A stretch of DNA of 64,000 bases from Streptomyces sp. SPB162 (GCF_029504575.1 NZ_JAQFII010000001.1:1574501-1638500); one strand, 5' to 3'. Counted from the first letter of the stretch, positions 34,230-44,360 are shown. Notes: generated by a model from the letters alone, not told the origin. Numbers and translations are program-made.

Positions 34230-34293
34230 CGTGCCGGACCGTCCAGTGTACGGCTCATGGCCGACACACGCTTGACAGGAGCCCAACGGGCGC

Positions 34294-37200
34294 CTAACGG
34301 GCGTTGAAGTACTTCGCCTCGGGGTGGTGGATGACGATGGCGTCGGTGGACTGCTCCGGGTGCAGCTGGAACTCCTCCGAGAGCTTCACACCGATCCGCT
34401 CGGGCTCCAGCAGCTCCGCGATCTTCGCCCGGTCCTCCAGGTCGGGGCAGGCCCCGTAGCCGAGCGAGAAGCGCGCGCCCCGGTACTTCAGGGCGAACAT
34501 GTCCTCGACCTCGTTCGGGTCCTCAGCAGCGAAGCCCAGCTCGCTGCGGACCCGCGCGTGCCAGTACTCGGCCATGGCCTCGGCGAGCTGGACGGACAGC
34601 CCGTGCAGCTCCATGTACTCGCGGTAGGCATTGGCGGCGAAGAGCTCGGCCGTGGCCTCCCCGATCCGGCTGCCGACCGTCACGACCTGCAGACCCACGA
34701 CGTCGATCTCGCCGGAGTCCTCCGGGCGGAAGAAGTCCGCCAGGCACAGCCGGCGGCCGCGGCGCTGGCGCGGGAAGGTGAAGCGGGTGCGCTCGCTGCC
34801 GTCGTCGTTGAGGAGGATCAGGTCGTCGCCCTTGGACACGCACGGGTAGTAGCCGTAGACGACGGCCGCTTCCAGCAGGCCGTCGGTCTGCAGCCGGTCC
34901 AGCAGACCACGCAGCCGGGGCCGGCCCTCGGTCTCCACCAGCTCCTCGTACGTCGCGCCCCCGGCGCGGGCCTCCTTCAGACCCCACTGGCCCTTGAAGA
35001 GCGCGCCCTCGTCGACCCAGGACGCGTAGTCCTTGAGCGGGATCCCCTTGATCACCCGGCTGCCCCAGAACGGCGGTGTCGGAATCGGGTTGGTCACGGA
35101 CACGTCCGAACGGATCTGCCCGAGGTTGACCTCGGGCTCCTCCTCCACGACGCTCTCTCGCTTGGCCACCCGGCGCTGCTTGAGCTCCGGCAGGACCGCT
35201 CCGGGGACGCCGCGTTTGACGGCGATCAGGGCGTCCATCAGCCGCAGGCCCTCGAAGGCGTCGCGGGCGTAGCGGACCTCGCCTTCGTAGATCTCGTGCA
35301 GGTCCTGCTCGACGTAGGCGCGGGTCAGGGCGGCGCCACCCAGGATGACGGGGTAGTCGGCGGCCATCTTGCGCTGGTTGAGCTCCTGCAGGTTCTCCTT
35401 CATGATCACGGTGGACTTCACGAGGAGCCCGGACATGCCGATCACGTCGGCCTTGTGCTCGGTGGCCGCGTCCAGGATCGCCGCGACGGGCTGCTTGATG
35501 CCCAGGTTCACGACGTTGTAGCCGTTGTTCGACAGGATGATGTCGACGAGGTTCTTGCCGATGTCATGCACGTCCCCGCGCACGGTGGCCAGCACGATCG
35601 TGCCCTTGCCGTCGGCGTCGGACTTCTCCATGTGCGGTTCGAGGTAGGCGACCGCGGTCTTCATGACCTCGGCGGACTGCAGCACGAACGGCAACTGCAT
35701 CTGCCCCGACCCGAACAGCTCCCCGACGACCTTCATACCCTCCAGCAGCGTGTCGTTGACGATCGCCAGCGCGGGACGGGTTTCGAGGGCCTCGTCGAGG
35801 TCCCGGTCCAGGCCGTTCTTCTCGCCGTCGATGATTCGCCGCTGCAACCGCTCGTCCAGCGGCAGCGCGGCCAACTCCTCCGCACGGCCCGCCTTGACCG
35901 ACTTCATGTCGACACCCTCGAAGAGCTCGAGGTACTTCTGCAGCGGGTCGTACCCCTCGCTGCGCCGGTCGTAGATCAGGTCCAGGGCCACATCACGCTG
36001 CTCCTCGGAGAGCCGCGCGATCGGAAGGATCTTGCTGGCGTGCACGATCGCGGAGTCCAGGCCGGCTTCGACGCACTCGTTGAGGAAGACGGAGTTCAGC
36101 ACGACGCGCGCGGCCGGGTTGAGGCCGAAGGAGATGTTCGACAGACCCAGCGTCGTCTGCACCAGCGGGTGGCGGCGCTTCAGCTCGCGGATCGCCTCAA
36201 TGGTGGCCAGGCCGTCCTTGCGGGACTCCTCCTGGCCGGTGGCGATGGTGAAGGTCAGGCAGTCGATGAGGATGTCGGATTCGAGGATGCCCCAGTTGGT
36301 GGTCAGGTCCTCGATCAGCCGCTCGGCGATGGCGACCTTGTGCTCGGGGGTGCGGGCCTGGCCCTGCTCGTCGATGGTCAGCGCGATCAGGGCGGCGCCG
36401 TGCTCCGCGGCCAGCGCCGTGATCTGCGCGAACCGGGACTCGGGTCCGTCGCCGTCCTCGTAGTTGACGGAGTTGATGACCGCCCGGCCACCGAGCTTCT
36501 CCAGCCCCGCCCGCAGCACCGGGACCTCGGTGGAGTCCAGCACGATCGGCAACGTCGACGCAGTCGCGAAGCGGCCGGCGATCTCCGCCATGTCCGCCGC
36601 GCCGTCACGGCCGACGTAGTCCACACACAGGTCCAGCAGGTGCGCGCCCTCGCGGATCTGGTCGCGGGCCATCTCCACGCAGTCGTCCCAGCGGCCCTCC
36701 AACATCGCCTCACGGAACTTCTTCGACCCGTTGGCGTTCGTCCGCTCACCAATCGCCAGGTAGGAGGTGTCCTGCCGGAACGGGACGGTCTGGTAGAGCG
36801 AGGCGGCGCCCGGCTCGGGGCGCGGGCTGCGCGGTGCCAGGTCCAGGCCCCGCACGCGCTCCACCACCTGCCGCAGATGCTCCGGCGTCGTCCCGCAGCA
36901 CCCACCCACCAGCGACAACCCGTACTCCCGCACGAACGTCTCATGCGCGTCCGCCAGCTCCTGCGGCGACAACGGGTAGTGCGCCCCGTCCTTACCCAGC
37001 ACCGGCAGCCCCGCGTTGGGCATGCAGGAGACCTGGGTGCGGGCGTGCCGGGCGAGGTAGCGCAGGTGCTCGCTCATCTCGGCCGGACCGGTGGCGCAGT
37101 TCAAGCCGATCATGTCGATGCCCAGCGGCTCCAGCGCCGTCAGCGCCGCGCCGATCTCGGAACCGAGCAGCATCGTGCCCGTCGTCTCGACGGTCACGGA

Positions 37201-37803
37201 GCAGATCAGCGGCAGGCTGAGGCCGGCCGCCGTGAGGGCCCGGCGGGCGCCGACGACCGAGGCCTTGGTCTGCAGCAGGTCCTGGGTGGTCTCCACCAGG
37301 ATCGCGTCCGCGCCGCCGGCGATCAGACCGGCCACGTTCTCCTCGTACGCGTCGCGCAGGGCGGCGTAGGGGGCGTGGCCGAGGGTCGGGAGCTTGGTGC
37401 CGGGGCCGACGGAGCCGAGCACCCAGCGCGGCCGGTCGGGCGTGGCGAAACCGTCCGCGACCTCACGGGCCAGCCGGGCACCGGCTTCGGCGAGCTCGAA
37501 GATGCGCTCGGGGATGTCGTACTCGCCGAGCGCGGCGAGGTTGGTGCCGAAGGTGTTGGTCTCGACGCAGTCCACACCCGCCGCGAAGTACTCCTCGTGC
37601 ACCGACCGGACGATGTCGGGCCGGGTGATGTTCAGGATCTCGTTGCAGCCCTCCAGGTCCTGGAAGTCCTCGAGGGTGGGGTCCTGGGCTTGGAGCATGG
37701 TGCCCATCGCACCGTCGGCCACCACCACCCTGGTGGCGAACGCCTGACGCAGAGCGTCGGCTCGGGCTTGGCTGGCGAGGGTGGAGGAGGACTGCGGGGC
37801 CAT
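34294..37803 (-). CDS. metH: Cobalamin-dependent methionine synthase
   Basis: Transfers the methyl group of methyltetrahydrofolate to homocysteine through cobalamin. 1169 residues with the four family modules in order: homocysteine/zinc domain (ADGAMGTMLQ; zinc cysteines in GLNCATGP and GGCCGTTP), pterin domain (GERTNANGSKKFREAML), cobalamin domain (DVHDIGKNLVDIILSNNGYNV, with the His that ligates cobalt), and the C-terminal AdoMet reactivation domain ending in HPEAKYFNAR. No cobalamin riboswitch is seen before it, as expected for a gene that uses B12 instead of replacing it. It is divergent from gylR. Confidence 0.98.
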   Translation of the reverse strand: MAPQSSSTLASQARADALRQAFATRVVVADGAMGTMLQAQDPTLEDFQDLEGCNEILNITRPDIVRSVHEEYFAAGVDCVETNTFGTNLAALGEYDIPERIFELAEAGARLAREVADGFATPDRPRWVLGSVGPGTKLPTLGHAPYAALRDAYEENVAGLIAGGADAILVETTQDLLQTKASVVGARRALTAAGLSLPLICSVTVETTGTMLLGSEIGAALTALEPLGIDMIGLNCATGPAEMSEHLRYLARHARTQVSCMPNAGLPVLGKDGAHYPLSPQELADAHETFVREYGLSLVGGCCGTTPEHLRQVVERVRGLDLAPRSPRPEPGAASLYQTVPFRQDTSYLAIGERTNANGSKKFREAMLEGRWDDCVEMARDQIREGAHLLDLCVDYVGRDGAADMAEIAGRFATASTLPIVLDSTEVPVLRAGLEKLGGRAVINSVNYEDGDGPESRFAQITALAAEHGAALIALTIDEQGQARTPEHKVAIAERLIEDLTTNWGILESDILIDCLTFTIATGQEESRKDGLATIEAIRELKRRHPLVQTTLGLSNISFGLNPAARVVLNSVFLNECVEAGLDSAIVHASKILPIARLSEEQRDVALDLIYDRRSEGYDPLQKYLELFEGVDMKSVKAGRAEELAALPLDERLQRRIIDGEKNGLDRDLDEALETRPALAIVNDTLLEGMKVVGELFGSGQMQLPFVLQSAEVMKTAVAYLEPHMEKSDADGKGTIVLATVRGDVHDIGKNLVDIILSNNGYNVVNLGIKQPVAAILDAATEHKADVIGMSGLLVKSTVIMKENLQELNQRKMAADYPVILGGAALTRAYVEQDLHEIYEGEVRYARDAFEGLRLMDALIAVKRGVPGAVLPELKQRRVAKRESVVEEEPEVNLGQIRSDVSVTNPIPTPPFWGSRVIKGIPLKDYASWVDEGALFKGQWGLKEARAGGATYEELVETEGRPRLRGLLDRLQTDGLLEAAVVYGYYPCVSKGDDLILLNDDGSERTRFTFPRQRRGRRLCLADFFRPEDSGEIDVVGLQVVTVGSRIGEATAELFAANAYREYMELHGLSVQLAEAMAEYWHARVRSELGFAAEDPNEVEDMFALKYRGARFSLGYGACPDLEDRAKIAELLEPERIGVKLSEEFQLHPEQSTDAIVIHHPEAKYFNAR

Positions 37804-37933
37804 GGATGTACTCCCAGAGGTGCGACGGCTGTCGGCTTTGCGTGCCCGGCCAGGGTAGCGGGCGCGGTGCGCGCGCCTCGAAAGAGTTCCGAGGGGTGGA
37901 CGAAGGTGTCAGAATCGTCTCTGAGACTATGGA

Positions 37934-37950
37934 GTTCGACAATGTCGAAC
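37934..37950. promoter_or_regulatory. GylR operator upstream of gylR
   Basis: Perfect palindrome GTTCGACA-A-TGTCGAAC, 20 bp before the gylR start. The same sequence with one change precedes glpF. IclR-family regulators bind such sites; here it implies autoregulation. Confidence 0.85.
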
Positions 37951-37969
37951 GACTTGCGGAGGTTGGCGG

Positions 37970-38737
37970 ATGCCCGGACCGATTCAGTCGCTGGCGAGGG
38001 CGGCCGCGATCCTACGGTTGCTGGCCGGCGGTGAGCGCCGGCTGGGCCTCTCCGACATCTCGTCCTCCCTGGACCTGGCCAAGGGGACCGCGCACGGCAT
38101 CCTGCGCACCCTGCAGCAGGAGGGCTTCGTCGAGCAGGACACCGCGTCGGGCAAGTACCAGCTGGGCGCCGAGCTGCTGCGGCTGGGGAACAGCTATCTG
38201 GACGTGCACGAGCTGCGGGCGCGCGCCCTGGTGTGGACCGACGATCTGGCCAGGTCCAGTGGCGAGGCCGTCTACCTGGGGGTTCTTCACCAGTCGGGGG
38301 TGCTGATCGTGCACCACGTCTTCCGCCCGGACGACAGCCGGCAGGTGCTGGAGGTGGGCGCCATGCAGCCGCTGCACAGCTCGGCGCTGGGCAAGGTGCT
38401 CGCCGCCTACGACCCGGTGGCGCACAGCGAGGCGACCGAGAACGAGCGGCCCGCGCTCACCCCGCGCACGATCACCGACACATCCGGCTTCGAGGACGTG
38501 CTGGAGCTCGCCAGGACCCGGGGCTGGGCCTGTGACCTGGAGGAGACGTGGGAGGGCGTGGCCTCGGTCGCCGCGCCCATCCTGGACCGGCGGCGGATGC
38601 CGGTCGGCGCGGTGGGGATCACCGGGGCCGTGGAGCGGGTCTGCCAGGAGGACGGCGAGATCCAGGCGCGCCTGGTGGCGGCGGTGCGGGACTGCGCCCG
38701 CGCGGTCTCCCGGGACCTGGGCGCGGGAAGGTTCTAG
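37970..38737 (+). CDS. gylR: IclR-family glycerol operon regulator GylR
   Basis: Represses glycerol genes in the absence of glycerol 3-phosphate. The 255-residue protein has an IclR winged helix (SLARAAAILRLLAGGERRLGLSDISSSLDLAKGTAHGILRTLQQEGFV, residues 6-54) and an IclR effector domain (about 75-250, with LHSSALGKVLAAY and CDLEETWEGVASVAAPI). ATG with GGAGG upstream. It is next to glpFKD in the same orientation, and a matching operator precedes both gylR and glpF. Confidence 0.95.
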   Translation: MPGPIQSLARAAAILRLLAGGERRLGLSDISSSLDLAKGTAHGILRTLQQEGFVEQDTASGKYQLGAELLRLGNSYLDVHELRARALVWTDDLARSSGEAVYLGVLHQSGVLIVHHVFRPDDSRQVLEVGAMQPLHSSALGKVLAAYDPVAHSEATENERPALTPRTITDTSGFEDVLELARTRGWACDLEETWEGVASVAAPILDRRRMPVGAVGITGAVERVCQEDGEIQARLVAAVRDCARAVSRDLGAGRF

Positions 38738-38826
38738 ATCCGTGCCATGGACCCGGGTCACGATCTGGAGTCCTCGGCCGGAAGCTATTGACGGGACAGA
38801 CGGAGGAGAGAAAACTGCCGTTCGGC

Positions 38827-38843
38827 GGTCGACATTGTCGAAC
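38827..38843. promoter_or_regulatory. GylR operator upstream of glpF
   Basis: GGTCGACA-T-TGTCGAAC, the same 17-bp palindrome as at 37934 except at one arm position. It lies about 35 bp downstream of TTGACG (38788-38793), a likely -35 box, so bound GylR would cover the transcription start. Confidence 0.85.
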
Positions 38844-38893
38844 ACCGGACGGGACCCGGTCCGCCTGAATGGACGTATGACAAGGGAGTCGCG

Positions 38894-39655
38894 GTGTCCA
38901 ACAGCCATATCTTCTTCGGCGAGACCATCGGTACCGCCGTCCTCATCCTGCTGGGTGGTGGCGTCTGCGCCGCCGTCACGCTCAAGAGCTCCAAGGCCCG
39001 CAACGCGGGTTGGCTTGCCATCACCTTCGGTTGGGGATTCGCGGTACTGACCGCGGTCTACATCTCCTCCAGCCTCTCGGGGGCGCACCTCAACCCGGCC
39101 GTCACCGTCGGCATCGCCGTCAAGACGGGCGAGTGGAACGACGTGCCGCTGTACATAGCCGGCCAGATGGTCGGCGCGATGATCGGCGCGGCGTTGGTCT
39201 GGGTGGCCTACTACGGACAGTTCCAGGACCACATGGACGACCCGGAGCTGGTGCCGCCGCTGGGGCCCGACAGCCCTCCCGGCGGACCGGTCCTCGGCGT
39301 CTTCTCCACCGGACCCGAGATCCGCAACGCCGTGCAGAACCTCGCCACCGAGATCATCGGCACCGCGGTCCTCGTCCTGGCGGTCCTCACCCAGGGCCTG
39401 ACGGCAGGCCTGGCGCTGTCCGGAACCGGCGCCCTGATGACCGCCCTGGTGGTCGTCGGCATCGGCCTGTCACTCGGAGGGCCCACCGGCTACGCGATCA
39501 ACCCGGCCCGTGACCTCGGCCCGCGTATCGTGCACAGCCTTCTGCCGCTGCGCAACAAGGGCGGCTCCGACTGGGGCTACGCCTGGATCCCCGTCGTCGG
39601 CCCGCTCGTCGGCGCCGTGCTGGCGGGCGGCCTCTACCGGCTGGCCTTCGCGTAA
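38894..39655 (+). CDS. glpF: Glycerol uptake facilitator
   Basis: Aquaglyceroporin of 253 residues with six membrane spans and two half-helices. The first NPA motif is HLNPAVTVG (about 56-64) and the second is [11 protein letters not shown] (about 202-212); the Asp after the second NPA marks the glycerol-conducting branch. GTG start with AAGGGAG upstream. First gene of the glpFKD operon. Confidence 0.96.
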   Translation: MSNSHIFFGETIGTAVLILLGGGVCAAVTLKSSKARNAGWLAITFGWGFAVLTAVYISSSLSGAHLNPAVTVGIAVKTGEWNDVPLYIAGQMVGAMIGAALVWVAYYGQFQDHMDDPELVPPLGPDSPPGGPVLGVFSTGPEIRNAVQNLATEIIGTAVLVLAVLTQGLTAGLALSGTGALMTALVVVGIGLSLGGPTGYAINPARDLGPRIVHSLLPLRNKGGSDWGYAWIPVVGPLVGAVLAGGLYRLAFA

Positions 39656-39697
39656 CCCTCCTGTCCGACCCGACGCAGACCCCTTGAGGAGAACACC

Positions 39698-41224
39698 GTG
39701 ACCGACGCACATACCGCAGGGCCGTTCATCGCCGCGATCGACCAGGGCACCACGTCCAGCCGCTGCATCGTCTTCGACCGGGACGGCCGCATCGTCGCCG
39801 TCGACCAGAAGGAGCACGAGCAGATCTTCCCGAAGCCCAGCTGGGTCGAGCACGACGCTTCCGAGATCTGGACCAACGTCCAGGAAGTCGTCGCCAGTGC
39901 CGTCGAGAAGGCCGGGATCACCGCCGAGGACGTCAAGGCCATCGGCATCACCAACCAGCGCGAGACCACGCTGCTGTGGGACAAGCACACCGGCGAGCCG
40001 GTCCACAACGCGCTCGTCTGGCAGGACACCCGCACCGACGCGCTCTGCCGCGAACTGGGCCGCAACGTGGGCCAGGACCGCTTCCGCCGTGAGACCGGCC
40101 TGCCGCTGGCGAGCTACTTCGCCGGCCCGAAGGCCCGCTGGCTGCTGGACAACGTCGAGGGCCTGCGCGAGCGCGCCGACCGCGGCGACATCCTGTTCGG
40201 CACCATGGACAGCTGGGTCATCTGGAACCTCACCGGCGGTCCGGACGGCGGTGTGCACGTCACCGACGTCACCAACGCGTCGCGCACCATGCTGATGAAC
40301 CTGCACACCCTGGAGTGGGACGAGAAGATCTGCGAGTCCATCGGCGTTCCGATGTCGATGCTCCCGGAGATCCGCTCCTCCTCCGAGGTCTACGGCACCG
40401 CCACCGTCGGCGCGCTGGCCGGTGTGCCGGTCGCCTCCGCGCTCGGTGACCAGCAGGCCGCGCTGTTCGGCCAGACCTGTTTCGCCGAGGGCGAGGCCAA
40501 GTCGACCTACGGCACCGGCACCTTCCTGCTGATGAACACCGGCGAGAAGGCCGTCAACTCCTACAACGGCCTGCTCACCACGGTCGGCTACCGCATCGGC
40601 GACCAGAAGGCCGTGTACGCCCTCGAGGGCTCCATCGCCGTCACCGGTTCGCTGGTGCAGTGGATGCGCGACCAGATGGGCATCATCAAGAGCGCCGCCG
40701 AGATCGAGACCCTGGCGAGCTCCGTCGAGGACAACGGCGGCGCCTACTTCGTGCCGGCCTTCTCCGGTCTGTTCGCCCCGTACTGGCGCGACGACGCCCG
40801 CGGTGTGATCGCCGGCCTGACCCGTTACGTCACCAAGGCGCACCTGGCCCGCGCGGTGCTCGAGGCCACCGCCTGGCAGACCCGCGAGATCGTCGACGCG
40901 ATGAGCAAGGACTCCGGCGTCGAGCTGGCCGCCGTCAAGGTCGACGGCGGTATGACCTCCAACAACCTGCTGATGCAGACCATCGCGGACTTCGTGGACG
41001 CCCCCGTCGTCCGTCCGATGGTCGCCGAGACCACCTGCCTGGGCGCCGCCTACGCGGCCGGTCTCGCCGTCGGCTTCTGGCCCGACACCGACGCACTGCG
41101 CGCCAACTGGCGCCGGGCCGCCGAATGGACCCCCCGGATGGACGCGGACAAGCGCGACCGCGAGTACAAGAACTGGCTCAAGGCCGTCGAGCGGACCATG
41201 GGCTGGATCGAAGAGGAGAACTGA
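39698..41224 (+). CDS. glpK: Glycerol kinase
   Basis: Phosphorylates glycerol to glycerol 3-phosphate with ATP. 508 residues, FGGY family: [10 protein letters not shown] (residues 13-22) is the ATP-binding phosphate-1 motif; [10 protein letters not shown] and WQDTRTD contribute to substrate binding; [11 protein letters not shown] and [10 protein letters not shown] are family signatures. GTG start with TTGAGGAG upstream. It sits between glpF and glpD. Confidence 0.98.
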   Translation: MTDAHTAGPFIAAIDQGTTSSRCIVFDRDGRIVAVDQKEHEQIFPKPSWVEHDASEIWTNVQEVVASAVEKAGITAEDVKAIGITNQRETTLLWDKHTGEPVHNALVWQDTRTDALCRELGRNVGQDRFRRETGLPLASYFAGPKARWLLDNVEGLRERADRGDILFGTMDSWVIWNLTGGPDGGVHVTDVTNASRTMLMNLHTLEWDEKICESIGVPMSMLPEIRSSSEVYGTATVGALAGVPVASALGDQQAALFGQTCFAEGEAKSTYGTGTFLLMNTGEKAVNSYNGLLTTVGYRIGDQKAVYALEGSIAVTGSLVQWMRDQMGIIKSAAEIETLASSVEDNGGAYFVPAFSGLFAPYWRDDARGVIAGLTRYVTKAHLARAVLEATAWQTREIVDAMSKDSGVELAAVKVDGGMTSNNLLMQTIADFVDAPVVRPMVAETTCLGAAYAAGLAVGFWPDTDALRANWRRAAEWTPRMDADKRDREYKNWLKAVERTMGWIEEEN

Positions 41225-41229
41225 TCAGA

Positions 41230-42840
41230 ATGTCTTCCACCCTGCAGAGCGTCCCCGCCCTCGGGACGCACCCGACCGCCGGCACCGACCCCAGTCGTTC
41301 CGAGACCAGAGAGCTGCTCAGCCACGCCACGTACGACCTCCTGGTGATCGGCGGCGGCATCCTCGGCACCTCGGTCGCCTGGCACGCCGCGCAGTCCGGG
41401 CTGCGGGTCGCGATGGTGGACGCCGGCGACTTCGCCGGCGCCACCTCGTCGGCGTCCTCCAAGCTCGTCCACGGCGGGCTGCGCTACCTGCAGACCGGTT
41501 CGGTCAAGCTGGTCGCCGAGAACCACCACGAGCGGCGGGTGCTCGCCAAGGACGTGGCTCCGCACCTGGTCAACCCGCTCACGTTCTACCTGCCGGTGTA
41601 CAAGGGCGGCCCGCACGGCGCCGCGAAGCTGGGCGCGGGCGTCTTCGCGTACTCGGCGCTGTCCGCCTTCGGTGACGGCGTCGGCCGGGTCATCTCCCCG
41701 GCGAAGGCCGTGGCCGACAACCCGGGCCTGCGCACGGAGAACCTGAAGGCCGTCGCGGTCTACCACGACCACCAGATGAACGACTCGCGGATGGCCGTCA
41801 TGACCGTCCGCGCGGCCGTGGAGTCCGGCGCCGTGGTGCTGAACCACGCCGAGGTGACGGGGCTGCGCTTCACGCACGGCAAGGTCACCGGCGCGGAGCT
41901 GCGCGACAAGCTGGACGGCACGGAGTTCGGGGTCAGCGCCCGGCTGGTGCTCAACGCCACCGGCCCGTGGGTGGACCACCTGCGGACGATGGAGGACAAG
42001 GGCGCCCGGCCCAGCATCCGGCTGTCCAAGGGCGCGCACGTCGTGATGAAGCGCAAGGTGCCGTGGAAGGCCGCCATGGCCACCCCGATCGACAAGTACC
42101 GCATCACCTTCGCGCTGCCGTGGGAGGACCAGTTGCTGCTGGGCACCACGGACGAGGAGTACACCGGCGACCCGGCGGACGTCCGGGCGACCGAGGCCGA
42201 CATCCAGCAGATCCTGGACGAGGCCGCGTTCTCCGTGAAGGACGAGCACCTGGACCGCGACCTCATCACGTACGCCTTCGCGGGCCTGCGGGTGCTGCCG
42301 GGCGGGCCCGGGGGCGTCGAGTCCGCCAAGCGGGAGACGGTCGTCTCCGAGGGCCGCGGCGGGATGCTGTCGGTGGCGGGCGGCAAGTGGACCACGTACC
42401 GGCACATCGGCCGCACGGTGATGAACAAGCTCGCGAAGCTGCCGGGCGGGCCGCTCGGCGAGGACATGGAGCCGCAGAAGCTGCTGCCCCGGCGGATGCC
42501 ACTGCCGGGTCTCGCCAACCCGAACGCGGTAGCCCACCGACTGCTGGTGGACCGCGACCCGGGCACGCGGATGGACCCGCTGACCGCGCGGCACCTCGCG
42601 AGCCACTACGGGTCGCTGTCCTTCGACATCGCCCGGCTCGTCAACGAGGACCCGTCGCTCGGTGAGCGGATCCACGAGGACGGCCCGGAGATCTGGGCGC
42701 AGGTCGTGTACGCCCGCGACCACGAGTGGGCGCAGACGGCCGACGACGTGCTGCGCCGCCGCACCACGCTGACGGTGCGCGGCCTGGACACCGAGGCCGT
42801 CAGGGCCCGGGTCGAGGACATGCTGGCCCGCAGGGCCTGA
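41230..42840 (+). CDS. glpD: Glycerol-3-phosphate dehydrogenase, aerobic
   Basis: FAD enzyme that oxidises glycerol 3-phosphate to dihydroxyacetone phosphate and feeds electrons to the quinone pool at the membrane. 536 residues from ATG 41230. N-terminal FAD fold YDLLVIGGGILGTSVAWHAA (GxGxxG type), then SSASSKLVHGGLRYLQTG, LLLGTTDEEYTGDP, and the C-terminal FAD end AGGKWTTYRHIGR. The ribosome site GAGGAG is inside the end of glpK, so translation is coupled. Confidence 0.97.
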   Translation: MSSTLQSVPALGTHPTAGTDPSRSETRELLSHATYDLLVIGGGILGTSVAWHAAQSGLRVAMVDAGDFAGATSSASSKLVHGGLRYLQTGSVKLVAENHHERRVLAKDVAPHLVNPLTFYLPVYKGGPHGAAKLGAGVFAYSALSAFGDGVGRVISPAKAVADNPGLRTENLKAVAVYHDHQMNDSRMAVMTVRAAVESGAVVLNHAEVTGLRFTHGKVTGAELRDKLDGTEFGVSARLVLNATGPWVDHLRTMEDKGARPSIRLSKGAHVVMKRKVPWKAAMATPIDKYRITFALPWEDQLLLGTTDEEYTGDPADVRATEADIQQILDEAAFSVKDEHLDRDLITYAFAGLRVLPGGPGGVESAKRETVVSEGRGGMLSVAGGKWTTYRHIGRTVMNKLAKLPGGPLGEDMEPQKLLPRRMPLPGLANPNAVAHRLLVDRDPGTRMDPLTARHLASHYGSLSFDIARLVNEDPSLGERIHEDGPEIWAQVVYARDHEWAQTADDVLRRRTTLTVRGLDTEAVRARVEDMLARRA

Positions 42841-42856
42841 CGCGGCCTGCGGTACG

Positions 42857-42898
42857 CGGCCGGGTGGGGCAGGGAGATCTCCCTGCCCCACCCGGCCG
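42857..42898. terminator. Bidirectional terminator after glpD
   Basis: Perfect 42-bp palindrome with 21-bp arms (42857-42877, 42878-42898), between convergent glpD and the DinB-like gene. Confidence 0.88.
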
Positions 42899-42906
42899 TT
42901 CGCGCA

Positions 42907-43482
42907 TCAGGCGCTCCAGTGCGGGTCCCGGCCGGAGAGCGCGAGCGCGCGCTCGAAGTCCGTGGCCGGGCCGGTGATCTCCACGGGGTCGGCGAAGCCC
43001 TTGTACTGGCGGAACATCTCGGCCTGCTGCCCGACGGCGGCGAGCACCACCGCACCGGTCTCCTCGTCGACGCGGAACTCCTGGCCGACGGTCTTCGCGA
43101 CGTCCCAGCCGTGCAGGGTCAGCTCCAGCAGCAGCATCGCGGCGATATCGGCGGCGGGCATCTCGGCCCCGCCCATGTCGATGCCGCCCTCCCACGCCTC
43201 GGGCCGGCCCCAGGCGGCGAGCGCGCGGTTGAGCTGCGCCGCGTACGCTTCGGCCCACCGCGGGTCGGCAGTGAAGTCGTGCTCGGTGAGCTCCTCCGGC
43301 AGGGTCGTGCGCAGGGCGCGGTGCTCCAGGCCGTGCGAGGTGTAGAGCACCCAGTGATTGATCAGCGTGCGGGCGTCGAACTCCGGGCACGGGGTCGGCG
43401 CGGCGAGCTGCTCCGGCGTGATGGTGCGGGCGATACGGGCGGCTTCTGCGGCGCCGCGGACCAGCTGCGGATGAAGGTTCAT
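42907..43482 (-). CDS. TIGR03086-type DinB-like metalloprotein
   Basis: 191 residues of the mycothiol-dependent maleylpyruvate isomerase/DinB-like superfamily. FDARTLINHWVLYTSHGLEHRAL (residues 36-58) carries the first metal-binding His, and LLELTLHGWDVAKTVGQ (about 120-136) the His-x3-Asp-type site. Members are thought to bind a metal and use mycothiol, which this organism makes (mshC is in this window). The substrate is unknown. ATG 43482 is 7 nt after TAGCGT, so it may be leaderless. It is divergent from the AraC gene. Confidence 0.85.
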   Translation of the reverse strand: MNLHPQLVRGAAEAARIARTITPEQLAAPTPCPEFDARTLINHWVLYTSHGLEHRALRTTLPEELTEHDFTADPRWAEAYAAQLNRALAAWGRPEAWEGGIDMGGAEMPAADIAAMLLLELTLHGWDVAKTVGQEFRVDEETGAVVLAAVGQQAEMFRQYKGFADPVEITGPATDFERALALSGRDPHWSA

Positions 43483-43489
43483 GGATTCC

Positions 43490-43495
43490 ACGCTA
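43490..43495 (-). promoter_or_regulatory. Candidate leaderless -10 box of the DinB-like gene
   Basis: TAGCGT on the minus strand, 7 nt before the ATG at 43482. It shares a 74-bp divergent region with the AraC gene. Confidence 0.45.
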
Positions 43496-43544
43496 GATCC
43501 GCGGCCCAGTCGCGTATTGAACAAACACGACAGCTCAGACGGCC

Positions 43545-43550
43545 TAGGGT
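43545..43550 (+). promoter_or_regulatory. Candidate leaderless -10 box of the AraC-type gene
   Basis: TAGGGT, 6 nt before the ATG at 43557; no ribosome site. Confidence 0.5.
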
Positions 43551-43556
43551 GGCGGG

Positions 43557-44360
43557 ATGACGACCCCCGAGATGGGGCGGGGTGTGCTCCGTCCCGCCCT
43601 TGCGGCGACCCGGTTCGAGCTGCTGCGGGAGGAGCCGGGCGAGGCGGTGGCTCCGTACGTGGAGTACTACTGGATCGTGCGCTGGGACCTGCGCGGCCAA
43701 CCGCCGCACGAGCAGGCGGTGCTTTCGCACCCCAACGTGCACCTGGTCTTCGAGGAGCCCGAGACCGCGGTCTACGGGGTGCAGCGCGGGGTGTTCACCC
43801 GGGTGCTGCGCGGGTGCGGCCAGGTGCTGGGCGTCAGATTCCGGCCCGGCGGCTTCCGTCCGCTGCTGACGTCGTCGGTCTCGGACCTCACCGACCGGTC
43901 GGTGCCCGCCGCGGGGCTGTTCGGGCCCGCCGTCACCACCGCCGAGCGGACGATCCTCGGGGCGTCCGACGTGTCCGTCATGACGGACACCGCCGAATCG
44001 CTCCTGCTGAGCCTGCTCCCCGGCCCGGGCACGGCGGTGGACCCGGTCGCGGCGGAGGTCGCCGCCATGGTGGAGCGGATCACCGCCTCCCCGTCCCTGT
44101 TCCGCGTCGACCAGCTCGCGGACGACCTCGGGATCTCCGTCCGCAGGCTCCAGCGGCTCTTCGCCGAACACGTCGGCGCCGGCCCCAAGTGGGTGCTGCG
44201 CCGGGCCCGGCTGCACGAGGCCGCCGCCCGCGCCGACCAGGGTGTCGGCATCGACTGGGCGGCGCTGGCCGCCGACCTCGGCTACAGCGACCAGGCCCAC
44301 CTCACCCGGGACTTCACCGCCACGGTGGGCGCCTCCCCGGCCCGCTACGCGGGCGAGTAG
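43557..44360 (+). CDS. AraC-family transcriptional regulator
   Basis: 267 residues. The N-terminal 130 residues (VEYYWIVRWDLRGQPPHEQAVLSHPNVHLVFEEPETAVYG, RVLRGCGQVLGVRFRPGGFRPLL) match the domain found before many actinobacterial AraC-type helix-turn-helix domains. The C-terminal double helix-turn-helix is at about 170-265 (FRVDQLADDLGISVRRLQRLFAEHVGAGPKWVLRRARLHEA and AALAADLGYSDQAHLTRDFTATVGASPARY). It probably controls the divergent DinB-like gene. Confidence 0.93.
   Translation: MTTPEMGRGVLRPALAATRFELLREEPGEAVAPYVEYYWIVRWDLRGQPPHEQAVLSHPNVHLVFEEPETAVYGVQRGVFTRVLRGCGQVLGVRFRPGGFRPLLTSSVSDLTDRSVPAAGLFGPAVTTAERTILGASDVSVMTDTAESLLLSLLPGPGTAVDPVAAEVAAMVERITASPSLFRVDQLADDLGISVRRLQRLFAEHVGAGPKWVLRRARLHEAAARADQGVGIDWAALAADLGYSDQAHLTRDFTATVGASPARYAGE

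Noticed and set aside
37804-37969. A cobalamin riboswitch before metH.
   Set aside because: The 166-bp gap is too short and lacks a B12-box; B12-dependent MetH is not expected to be repressed by B12.
34324-38034. A 1236-codon open frame on the plus strand opposite metH.
   Set aside because: It is a shadow of metH created by the high third-position GC; the translation shows no family motif, while the minus-strand product is an unmistakable MetH.
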